DNA of 9,582 nucleotides, taken from the NCBI GenBank assembly GCA_964636675.1, contig CAZWUO010000150.1, positions 1-9,582 on the forward strand, read 5' to 3'. Both the position numbers and the translations under genes were made by a program. A model generated the notes under the pieces. That model ran no database searches and had not been told where the DNA came from. It saw only the letters and a list, made by a program, of their open reading frames with translations. The DNA is from JALUUH01 sp964636675. Its GTDB lineage: Bacteria; Pseudomonadota; Gammaproteobacteria; S012-40. Positions 1 through 8,300 of this stretch are shown here, piece after piece. Position 1 is the stretch's first letter. Each line of letters begins with the position of its first letter.

Positions 1-197
1 ACAAAGAATTGCAAATGATCGCTCAACCGGCGAGTCGTACCACACAAGAAAAGCGGGATACGGTACGAAAGCGAATCATTCAGCGCGCTGGTCGACTCAT
101 TCGTCCGCAAGGCAAATTGACGCTTTCAATGTCGGCCAATAAAGCGATTGAAAAAGAGTTCCTACACTTAATGGATGTAATTGATAAGGCGGCGTAG
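1..197 (+). CDS. C-terminal end of a transposase-like protein (IS1380 / DDE group 1 type), partial at left edge
   Basis: The reading frame is open from the window edge to a double TAG TAG stop (195-200), so this is the 3' end of a longer gene; the TTG at 9 and ATG at 15 are probably internal codons. About 64 residues are visible. The segment R-K-R-I-I-Q-R-A-G-R-L-I-R-P-Q-G-K-L-T-L-S followed by a hydrophobic end (EFLHLMDVI) resembles the end of IS1380-family (DDE group 1) transposases, where a basic helix and the pattern R..L...AGRL.R..R.L.L close the protein. The resemblance is from memory and the DDE catalytic residues lie outside the window, so activity cannot be judged. Base composition is richer in G/C than the DNA just downstream, consistent with a mobile element of other origin. 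It could also be another DDE transposase family. Confidence 0.55.
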   Translation, partial: KELQMIAQPASRTTQEKRDTVRKRIIQRAGRLIRPQGKLTLSMSANKAIEKEFLHLMDVIDKAA

Positions 198-265
198 TAG
201 ATTTCGTTATTTATTATGCAGCGCTAGGGTTTACTCTCGTACTCAATTCCTAATAATTGCTCCAT

Positions 266-314
266 CTATATGCTATATGCTATATGCTATATGCTATATG
301 CTATATGCTATATG
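266..314. repeat. Seven exact tandem copies of the heptamer CTATATG
   Basis: Units start at 266, 273, 280, 287, 294, 301 and 308, with no mismatch. The array is bracketed by AATTGCT (255-261) and AGCAATT (316-322), which are exact reverse complements. Perfect short tandem arrays change length by slipped-strand pairing. This one is intergenic, so a change in copy number would alter spacing rather than a reading frame. It lies between the transposase end and the regulator. Confidence 0.97.
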
Positions 315-357
315 CAGCAATTGTGCGTGGTGATTTTATTTCCATTTTGATTCTCAT

Positions 358-405
358 ATGCTTAGTACTTTAGTGTTAATCTCTTAGCACTAAAGTACTA
401 AGCAT
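358..405. repeat. 22-bp inverted repeat with 4-nt loop (hairpin)
   Basis: Arms 358-379 and 384-405 pair over 22 positions with one T/G exception (376 with 387, a wobble pair in + strand RNA); the loop is TCTC (380-383). On the + strand the stem is followed by G and a run of nine A, not a T tract, and on the - strand the T tract precedes the stem, so it does not fit an intrinsic terminator in either direction. Candidates are an operator, a recombination or transposition site, or a small REP/MITE-like element. The left arm begins with ATATGCT, which also occurs in the heptamer array just upstream. Confidence 0.9.
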
Positions 406-535
406 GAAAAAAAATATTAAAAATATATAGTTTATTCAATTAAAAAAATGTTAGATTAAAAAAGAAAACAATAATTACACGTTAGTAAAATATATGCACA
501 TCGATTTTTTTATAAAAAGTGAAGAATAAATATAT

Positions 536-931
536 TTGTTCTTCTATCATTATAATGATAAAAAAATGCAAAAAAAAATATATTGTGTTAATTACTCTAA
601 ATATCTATTTGACCATAACATAGCCTCAGTATTTGACTCATCGGTTTTTTACGAATCTAGCTTGCATCAATTAGCAAGGGCGAATGTAGATGACATCTAC
701 GCGATATTGCATCATTGTGCTTTTGGGTGTGATTACGAGAAAGAGCTAACGATATTGAGTAAAGTTAGAGATCATAGCCTACATTTACCTATTATTGTGA
801 ATAGCGAATCATTTATACTTGACTTATCTAGACGGGTTCTTCGCATGGGTTTATCTGATTACATTGCGGTAACAGAAGAACAAAAATACTTTGTTTCAAA
901 AATCACTTTGTTTCAAAAATCACTTTGTTAA
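536..931 (+). CDS. N-terminal half: degenerate receiver-like domain
   Basis: This half has 131 residues from TTG 536; ATG 566 (codon 11) is the alternative start. An in-frame TAA at 527-529 excludes starts further upstream. TTG 536 has a weak purine stretch (GTGAAGAA) about 10 bp before it, while ATG 566 has no Shine-Dalgarno, so the start is uncertain. The pattern DIYAILHHCAF, then LPIIVNSES, then RMGLSDYIAV follows strands 3, 4 and 5 of a response-regulator receiver. The phospho-acceptor aspartate expected at the end of strand 3 is replaced by histidine (H59/H60 region), and the conserved lysine after strand 5 is absent; a serine remains after strand 4. If folded as a receiver it is probably phosphorylation-independent. 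The last residues (after SKIT) are frameshifted by the 17-bp duplication and stop at 929-931. Confidence 0.6.
   Translation: MFFYHYNDKKMQKKIYCVNYSKYLFDHNIASVFDSSVFYESSLHQLARANVDDIYAILHHCAFGCDYEKELTILSKVRDHSLHLPIIVNSESFILDLSRRVLRMGLSDYIAVTEEQKYFVSKITLFQKSLC
545..560. promoter_or_regulatory. 16-bp perfect palindrome at the regulator start (possible operator)
   Basis: TATCATTATAATGATA reads the same on both strands. It lies between the two candidate start codons of the regulator (TTG 536 and ATG 566) and contains a TATAAT at 551-556. If ATG 566 is the true start, the palindrome sits 5 bp upstream and could be an operator or a small hairpin over the ribosome-binding region. In such A/T-rich DNA a chance palindrome is possible. 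Confidence 0.3.
881..930 (+). repeat. 17-bp tandem repeat, two exact copies plus a diverged copy
   Basis: The unit TTTGTTTCAAAAATCAC occupies 890-906 and 907-923 exactly and is followed by TTTGTT. Written in another phase (CAAAAATCACTTTGTTT), the tract is copy 1 at 881-896 (16 bp, one C missing), copy 2 at 897-913 (exact) and copy 3 at 914-930 (last base A). The exact pair shifts the frame of the regulator, and losing one unit restores it. Copy 1 suggests an older duplication at the same place, though a chance match in A/T-rich DNA is possible. Confidence 0.95.
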
Positions 932-1344
932 GAAAACAGCTGGATAATGAAAATAGAAAAACTATAAATAGCTTTCCACCTAATGTTGACTTGGATATTT
1001 CAGGATCCAATTGCCATGAGAAAAACGATGGCCTACTAAGGTCAGCATTAGATTATATATACTCGAACTATCAGAATAAAATAGTACTTTCAGATCTTGC
1101 TCATTTATGTTGCATGAGTGTTGATACCTTTTCTAGAAAATTTAGCCACGAAGTTGGATTGCCGGTTCAAAAGTATATTAAAAAGTTTCGGCTTGAAAAG
1201 TCTAAAAAGTTACTAAGTAATACAAATCTTACCGTTCAACAAATAGCCTACCAAGTTGGTCTCGACAATCAATCTTTTTTTAATCGTGCATTTAAACAAG
1301 CGTATAGCATAACACCCAAAGAATTTCGAAAAATCCCCGAATAG
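925..1344 (+). CDS. C-terminal half: AraC/XylS-type DNA-binding domain
   Basis: This half has 139 residues if read from TTG 925, which overlaps the stop of the upstream half by 7 nt and has no Shine-Dalgarno, so it is probably not a native start. Residues about 36-137 form a complete AraC-type double helix-turn-helix: first HTH at about 55-78 (LSDLAHLCCMSVDTFSRKF), connecting helix YIKKFRLEKSKKLL, second HTH at about 104-135 (VQQIAYQVGLDNQSFFNRAF ending in ITPKEFR). The signature spacing and the closing P-x-x-F/Y-R are intact, so the domain would bind DNA if made. Translation by reinitiation after the upstream stop is possible and would give a DNA-binding domain without its sensor. The N-terminal 35 residues are a linker. 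Confidence 0.85.
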   Translation: MLRKQLDNENRKTINSFPPNVDLDISGSNCHEKNDGLLRSALDYIYSNYQNKIVLSDLAHLCCMSVDTFSRKFSHEVGLPVQKYIKKFRLEKSKKLLSNTNLTVQQIAYQVGLDNQSFFNRAFKQAYSITPKEFRKIPE

Positions 1345-1524
1345 TGTTAACAATTCCCGTGATAGTATTAGTTGCTCATAACGAATAAATGCTCTAATTC
1401 TATTTGTTTCACTTAATGTACTATGCTGGCGTTGGTGAGTAGAAGAATGCTTGGGTTACTCTCTTTTTTCCGTACGTAATGATAAGTATCGTCGCTATGC
1501 ATACAATTATAGAGTGCTTATAAG
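1345..1524. other. Intergenic region between the regulator and the exported-protein operon
   Basis: There is no gene of note in these 180 bases. The region should hold the promoter of the downstream pair of genes. I see no clear stem plus T-tract terminator for the regulator. Confidence 0.6.
1479..1507 (+). promoter_or_regulatory. Possible sigma-70 promoter for the exported-protein/RHS operon
   Basis: ATGATA (1479-1484) and TACAAT (1502-1507) are separated by 17 bp, matching 4/6 and 5/6 of the -35 and -10 consensus. Transcription would start near 1514, leaving a leader of only about 11 nt before ATG 1525. A second weaker candidate is TTGCTC (1372-1377) with TAATTC (1395-1400), also 17 bp apart. 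Both are by eye only. Confidence 0.3.
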
Positions 1525-2361
1525 ATGAAAAAAATTGCAATATTTGTCTGTATAGTTATTAGCGTGTTGGTTTTTGAAAGTAGTTTTGTTTTTGCGGAAA
1601 CCCGTCTCTCTTCCAAAGACCTTAAGAATCTCAATTATCTATCGCGAGTAATTCTAGTTTCCAGAGACATTGAGAAAAAACGATTAGATAAAGAGCTTAT
1701 TTCAGATCGCCTTGTCGTAAAAAACATGGGAGAAATACTTGAAACTCTGAAAATGGAGTTGCAAACAGAGCTGGTATCGTTGCCCGAATATATTAAGAAT
1801 AACAAGTTAGTTAGTAGCATTGTCGTTAGTAAAATTGAGTTAAATAATAAACAAATTGCAGCACATTTTGACAAGCAAACAGGAGGGTTTATAGAGTCAT
1901 CTACCCCTTCTAAGAAGAAAATAATGCCTCTAGAGCCTTCTGCTCTCATGCTAAATAGTGGGGAAAGCCTAAACGAAGCTAGAAATGTTCTCGATAATAA
2001 AAATCGTTCGAAAAAAATTAATGTATTGATTGAAGATACCAGTTTGCAGATAAGTAATCACCGTGCACAACTAAGTCTGGTTGCAGAAAAATCAAATTCT
2101 AAGCAGATCGATGCGCAAGGAAAAAAGTCACAAAATTTTGCTACAAAACGAATATTTGGTAAGAGTCAAAAATCGCGCAAGGAGTTGTTATCAACAACAG
2201 CACTATCAATCGAAAATGAGTTGCAAAAACTACTAACAAGTAACGGTACAAACAAATTGAAGAAAGTCAAAGCCATGATTGCTCGGTTCGATTTAAAAGG
2301 CTTTTCCCCTATTGTTAAGAAAATAAATCCAACTTTTGAAACAATGACTAAACATCGTTAA
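1525..2361 (+). CDS. Small lysine-rich exported protein, function unknown
   Basis: The product has 278 residues. The first 24 (MKK, then a long hydrophobic run, then SSFVFA) form a clear Sec signal peptide with cleavage likely after V-F-A (A24); the only cysteine is inside it, so the mature protein has none. The mature chain is hydrophilic, rich in Lys, Ser and Asn, and mostly looks helical: residues about 25-120 contain heptad-like stretches (for example around EILETLKMELQTEL), residues about 120-220 are low-complexity and probably disordered, and the last 60 are again helical and basic. I recognise no family or catalytic motif. ATG 1525 is chosen because it places the signal peptide at the very N-terminus; the Shine-Dalgarno is weak (AGAG about 10 bp upstream). 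The gene ends 22 bp before the RHS giant, so the two are probably co-transcribed. A periplasmic partner, chaperone or anchor for the giant is possible but not shown. Confidence 0.8.
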   Translation: MKKIAIFVCIVISVLVFESSFVFAETRLSSKDLKNLNYLSRVILVSRDIEKKRLDKELISDRLVVKNMGEILETLKMELQTELVSLPEYIKNNKLVSSIVVSKIELNNKQIAAHFDKQTGGFIESSTPSKKKIMPLEPSALMLNSGESLNEARNVLDNKNRSKKINVLIEDTSLQISNHRAQLSLVAEKSNSKQIDAQGKKSQNFATKRIFGKSQKSRKELLSTTALSIENELQKLLTSNGTNKLKKVKAMIARFDLKGFSPIVKKINPTFETMTKHR

Positions 2362-2371
2362 GATCACCGCG

Positions 2372-2376
2372 AAGGA
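2372..2376 (+). promoter_or_regulatory. Shine-Dalgarno of the RHS giant
   Basis: AAGGA lies 7 nt before ATG 2384 within the 22-bp gap after the upstream gene. It supports ATG 2384 as the start and independent translation of the giant on a shared transcript. Confidence 0.75.
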
Positions 2377-2383
2377 AAACAGG

Positions 2384-5300
2384 ATGATTCGTATATTCAG
2401 GCACAGTATTTATTATTTTTTATTGTTTCTTGGAGTCGCGAGTAACTCCTGGGCTAATTGTTTAGTTTCAGGTGAAGATTTGCAGTTGTGCGAGACCAGG
2501 GAAATTCTCTACCAAGGAGGCGATGCCGATTTTTTAAGTAGTAAGGCTGCCGGACTAGCTACTCCCGCAAGGATTTACGAGCATCTGAGAAATAATACAG
2601 AATATTCGATTTATCATGGTGCGCGTAGTAATACTATAAATACCTTTCTCAGTCTTCGTGGAAATGATGTTGATCTATCTTCAACATTGATAGCGATGTT
2701 TCGGTCACAAGGATTGAAAGCACGCTACGCACAAGGAAATATTAGAATTACAAAAAGCCAGTTAGCAAACTGGCTTGGTGTAATAAATACGGAATTAGCT
2801 GTTTCAGTGCTTAGGAATCAAGGCATTCAAAATATCGATGATAGTGACCCTGTTTACGTTTCTTTTGAACATGTTTGGACTGAGGTATTAATCAAGTATG
2901 ATCAATATAGAGGCGGGAGTCCGATAGTTGATTCGGTTTGTGTTTCCGAAAGTAGTGTGTGTCGCTGGGTTTCTCTCGACGTTTCATTTAAACAGAAAAA
3001 ATACAAAGAAATTCACAAAATGCTTTTGCGTAATTTGAATTTTGACTATGAGGCTTATTATAGTGCGCAAATACTGGATAGTAGTCCAAATTATCCCTTA
3101 GGATTAAAAAACAAAAGCCCTCTTGAGATATTTGAAGAGCAAGCACTCGCTTATTTGCGTACAAACCATCCCGGTGTAACCTTGGAAGACGTGATTGATA
3201 GTGGTGAAATTATTAAAGACGAGTCTGGTTTGCTACCAGCCTCATTGCCATTTGATGTTGTTGGAAGTATTACACGATATGATTCTGTAGAAGATCATGA
3301 TAACGCTTCCACAGAAAATTGGACAAAATATTTAACCAGTACAGTAACGCATTCGGCTTGTGGAAATATTTTTGGATTATTACCTACCGTAACTCTTCCA
3401 ATAACTGAGTTAAGCACCAATCAATTGACAGTTACGGTTTTTAATACCGAAGGATCAACAATATTTGGGCATCGCTTAGATGGGGAGCAAGTGGGGAGTT
3501 CAGTAACCGCCGGGAGTATCACGTGTAACGGTGTGGAATTAGTCGTGGGTACTAAGGTTTCATTAGCATTGACGGTTGATGTAGCACCTGGCGTTGATCC
3601 AATTTCAGTTACTTATAGTGACCTAATGATTGGTGGGTATTACTTGGTGGCTGCTGGAGGAGAAACGTCAAACATTACGCAAGTTCGTCGCGCGTACAAA
3701 AATCTACTAGCTGCTAATGATACCTATTCGGTTATCATTGATGAAACAGGCATGATAGGGATTCCAGGTACGCCATTTGTTGATAAAAACGCAAATGGAA
3801 TAGTTGATGTAAGTGATGTGCCACTCATTGATGATTTAGATGCTCAAGATGCTCTGACCGGTGGTTTATTATATGTGGCTCAGTCACTCTATTACACACG
3901 TTTTAGGGAAGAAGGGGAAAGATATAGCCGGTTGAAAGGGATTATATCGCCGGTTTCTGCTTATATAGGCGTGGTTAGCACAACGCATGAAGTTGAATAT
4001 TTGGACAATGTTCCTTTTGCGATTACTCCCGGTGGACTTCTAATTGATCTTAAAGGGATACGTCTGAATGGGAGTTGGGAAATTGATCAACCTGCTGTTT
4101 ATTCAAACGAGACATTTAAAATTCTCGGCCATATCGGTTCGTCGTTAGAGCATGAAATATGGCAAACAATCACAGGCTATGATGCTATTTCTACAGTAAG
4201 AGGGATACAGTTTGCTCTAGAGCAAGGCAAGTCATTGCTTGAGATTAAGAATGACGGGCAGGTTAATACTTTTCCCGCATCTGTATCAAGCCTGGGCTTT
4301 AGTGGTGATGCTCCAGCGAATTTTGTAAAGCGCGAGTATTCAAATATATTTGGCCGACGATTAGTTTCTTGGGATTACTCAGGCACTGAAGGGGCAACAG
4401 ATGCATTTCATGTATTTCGCGCCGATATTGGTGGGCTAACAGCTGAAAACAACAATACTGTGTTGGTGACATACAATGCAGACAATGGAATAGATGATTT
4501 TTTTAGTAATTATGATAATTTTGAAAACCAACTTATTACCGATGTAGCCACAGAAGGACAGCTTAAAACAAATTTGTCGTTTCAAAACCTGAGTTCAAAC
4601 TATCAAACGTATGATGTGCTGTCTGCGAACGTTACGAGTCCTACTGGATTTGCAGTTGGAGGTTATAGTAGAACTAATTCTTTGCAGTATGAGTACATCA
4701 TTAATGAAACGACACAACATACCGACGGTGATTATGTAGTTACTATTTTGGCTCAAGTAGCAGATAACACAGACGTAGAAACTTTTAAGTATAGTGGATT
4801 AGGTGCGTATGCGATAAATAGTGTAGTGGTTACAAGTCCAGCAACATTCAAAGTAAATAGCTACACTCAACCAGATGCTAACGGTGATGTTTATATTGAT
4901 GTTGGTAAAAATGGAACCCCATCTAATAATACTCATACAATAGAATTTGAATTCACCTTACAACAGAATTCGAACATTTTTACTGCAACACCTTCAGCTT
5001 CAATCACTGTAGTTTTATCGAGATTTCTTGATGGAACAATGACAATTACAACTGGAGCAATAGATGTCTCTGATGATCAAACGATCACCTGTCCGGGAGG
5101 GCTAAATGGAGAGGATGTTATATATACAGCAGCTCCTTCTCAGTTAGTAGTGGATTTAGAGAATTGCTTTAACAATAAAATAAATATTAGCGAGATTAAT
5201 AATTTCGTAGACTTTTTTGATCGAGACAAAGGATTTAACTCGAATGACTACGTGTATCGAAATACTTCTAGATTAATAGACGAATACGATATTGAGTTCG

Positions 5301-8300
5301 TAAGACAAATACGCGATGAAATGTATTTAGTCTCAGGTGGTTGGTATGAGTACATTATGCCTTCTCGATTACCGCAAGATAGCAATTACCTCTTTGGTGT
5401 GTATCTCAAAAATACTTACAATCTCGATAACGATTTGGCAAGTTCTACTTATGCCATTGTAAATCATAGTAACCGCTTAACCAGTGGCGGTGAATATGTA
5501 ACTGCTGAAGAAACAATAGATCCCGCAACCAGCGACGACTTCAATAATTCGGTTTTTACAGACCTGAGTTTAGTCTCGGTTTCAAATAATGATTTAGTGA
5601 AGACACCTTCAACATCTGATCCGGTCTCAACCGTGACGGGTAATATGTATCACGATGAAACTGATATTGTGATAAAAAATCGTGGCAACCTGAACTACGC
5701 ATTTACACGAACTTATAATTCTGATCAGTCGTCAAACGACAGCAGTTTAGGTTTTGGCTGGAGCCATAGTTACGGAATGCGACTCAAATCCAATGATTAT
5801 GGTCAGTATCCTAATTACCCTCCAAGTGAGGCACCTGAAAATGGTAATGGTATAACTTCATCCATAAGTTATGTTGACGAACGCGGCGGAGAGCATATCT
5901 ACCTTATAAACGAGTCGAACTATGCAGTGACATCACCAAATGGTGAATATGATACCTTACAGTTGGATACTCCCATCGTTGGGCAATTTACGCTAAGTTT
6001 TCGCAACGGCATTAAATACGTATTTGAGGGGAGTGGTTTAAAATCAACACCGGGACAAACTGCAAGACTTGCGTATATTGAAGACCCATACAACAATAGA
6101 CTCAACTTGGGATATGATGTATCGGGCCGCTTGATTTCCGTACAAGATAACCTAGACATCAATGGCCGTACAGGTTTGATATTCACTTATAACGGTGCAT
6201 CCCAGCATATTCAAAATGTAAGTGATTGGACTAGTCGAACCTGGAGTTATCTTTACGATACCAACGGAAATCTAATCTCAGCAATAAACCCATTAAATCA
6301 TACAAGAACTTACTCTTATCATACGGATACTCATTTGCTTCACGAATTAGAAAAGCCTGCTATTAGAAATGGAAAGTCTTGGAAAATGGCATTTACTTAT
6401 TATGAAAATGATCAAGCCTATGATTATACGAACACCTTAGGTGAAGCCGAATCATTGAGTTATGACCTCTTTCGCAAACGTACTCGAGTGACAGATCCTC
6501 GTGGTAATGCCATGGAGCATTATTACGATGAAAATGGGGCGCTCATAAAAATGACCGAAAAAGATAACGGAATACTTTTATTTAAAAATACAGAAGATGA
6601 ACTACGTTACTCAAAAACTAATGCATTGGGATTTGAAACGAAATACTCTTACAAAGCCAATCGTATAACTGATGAGATAGCATCAGATAATTTCGGTCGG
6701 GTTTCTCGCGAAACAGATGCGCTCAATAACAATGTTGACTTTGACTATGGTCTTTTTGATCAACCGGTAACAACAACTGACAAGCGAGGAAATTCTACAA
6801 CTCATGTTTATTATCAAGCAACAAATTCAAATAATGATGCTGTTCAGGGTAAATTGAGCGAAATAATTATTCCCGATCCTTCAGGACCAACTATCCTCGT
6901 ACAGTACCTTTACTATGCAGACTTGGCGCATTCGGCATTTGGCCAACTAAAACAGAAAATTGAATATTTCGAGGCAAACAATACCCCCAAACGAATGACC
7001 CATTTCACCTATACAGCTGATGGAATTAATCTACAAAGTATGACTGTTATTGGCGCAGAGACTGGTAATAGTATCACTACAAGTTTTACGTACGATATAT
7101 TAGGTCGTAAAATATCTGAGACCGTTCAGCGTCGTACTTCTGTGCAAAACCCAACGCTAATCAATATTACAACAAGTTATGAATATGATGATTTGAATAG
7201 AGTGACTAAGGTTACCAATCCACGAGGTGACATTAAAGAAACTATATTCGATGCAAACGGTAAGATCGTTCAAGAAAAAGTACACTATCTCACAAATCAA
7301 ACAAAAGCTAATTGCACAGGGCCGCAGAACGGTTACGTGACCTGCATATATGTTACTAATACCTATGATGCCGCCGACCGCTTGATATCCACAGCTGATA
7401 TTTTAGAAAACGTCACCAGCTTTCAATATGATGAAAATGGAAACCTAATTTCTCAAACGGATGCTAATAATCATATAACGCGTTATGAATATGATGCAAT
7501 GAATCGGCGCACGGCCATTATAAATGCTAATGGTTACCGATCAGAGTTTGTTTACGACTTAGCGGGTCGAATGATTGCGACCAAAGATCCAAGCGGTAAT
7601 GTCACACGTTTTGAATATGACGTGCTCGGCCAACAAACAAAAGTAATAACTCCATTAGGTTATGAAACCCAATATGTTTATGATGAAAATGGAAATGTTA
7701 TACAAACGATAGATGCAAATGCTATAGCCGATCCGATTAACCATCCAAGAAATTATCAAGGGGTAAGTGAGTCACGTACATACGATGAACTCAACCGATT
7801 GATCACACAGTTAGACGCTCAATTGGGTGAAACCGAATATACCTATGATTTTCTCGGCAATGTTACCGCTATAGTTGACCCGGAAGGCCAGGCAACAATT
7901 TTTGCATACGATGATCTAGGCCGTATAGTTGCAACTATTGACCCCATCATCGAAACACCTTTTGATGAGTATGGAATGATTATGCTTTATGATGAAATCG
8001 GCAATGTATTGGTAAGCCAAGACCGAGAGGCTCGTGTACGCGAGCATACATACGATGTGTTAAATCGTCTCGTTTCAATTGAATACATTCAATACTTGGT
8101 AGGCAACACGCAAGAGACCTATACTTATGATACTTTTGGAAATCTCGTTAAAGTGGAGAACAATGATGTTACCTACACTTACACCTATACAACAAAACAT
8201 CAAGTCGCAAGCAAAACCGACTCACGGTTAAATAAAACACTGAGTTGGACTTACGATGCAGTTGGAAACGTTGCCACTAAAACAGATTATCAAGGGGATG

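Larger units (their letters stand above)
198..535. other. Gene-free, repeat-bearing intergenic stretch
   Basis: I find no credible coding region here. The first part should contain the right end of the insertion sequence whose transposase ends at 197, but the left end is outside the window, so the terminal inverted repeat cannot be identified. The middle holds a heptanucleotide tandem array (266-314) and a long hairpin (358-405). From about 407 to 535 the DNA is extremely A/T-rich with several A runs. It must contain the promoter of the downstream regulator, but no single -35/-10 pair stands out (a TATAAA at 511-516 lacks a good partner). Confidence 0.7.
536..1344 (+). pseudogene. AraC-family regulator with receiver-like N-terminus, split by a 17-bp tandem duplication
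   Basis: Two overlapping frames (536-931 and 925-1344) are the two halves of one gene. Between them lies an exact 17-bp tandem duplication, and 17 is not a multiple of three. Deleting one copy (for example 907-923) puts the second frame in register with the first and gives ...KYFVSKITLLRKQLDN..., a continuous amphipathic helix joining the domains. The repaired protein has about 263 codons from TTG 536, or 253 from ATG 566, a normal size for a receiver-AraC protein. No other stop or frameshift is visible, so the lesion is recent or reversible. It lies upstream of the exported-protein/RHS operon and is a candidate former or phase-variable regulator of it (inference). An assembly error in the repeat is the main alternative. 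Confidence 0.8.

Noticed and set aside
266..314. CRISPR array
   Set aside because: The repeats are contiguous 7-mers without spacers, and no cas genes are present.
358..420. Intrinsic terminator
   Set aside because: The stem is strong but no T tract follows it on either strand; the adjoining homopolymer is an A run on the + strand downstream side.
859..931. Programmed -1 frameshift joining the two halves of the regulator
   Set aside because: The second frame is open back to 859, so a -1 shift is possible in principle and there are runs of five A. No canonical X-XXY-YYZ heptamer is in register, and the exact 17-bp duplication explains the break more simply.
1345..1524. Riboswitch or small RNA before the exported-protein gene
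   Set aside because: No recognisable aptamer motif and no strong stem followed by a T tract.
1635..1949. Open frame on the - strand within the exported-protein gene
   Set aside because: It lies entirely inside a better-supported gene with signal peptide and operon context, and its translation shows no domain.
2384..2470. Lipoprotein signal on the RHS giant (cysteine at residue 26)
   Set aside because: The residues before C26 are S-W-A-N, which do not fit a lipobox; a normal signal-peptidase I site after S-W-A fits better.
5920..6186. Open frame on the - strand within the RHS gene
   Set aside because: It is antisense to the DUF6531/YD region and looks like a shadow of the repetitive coding sequence.
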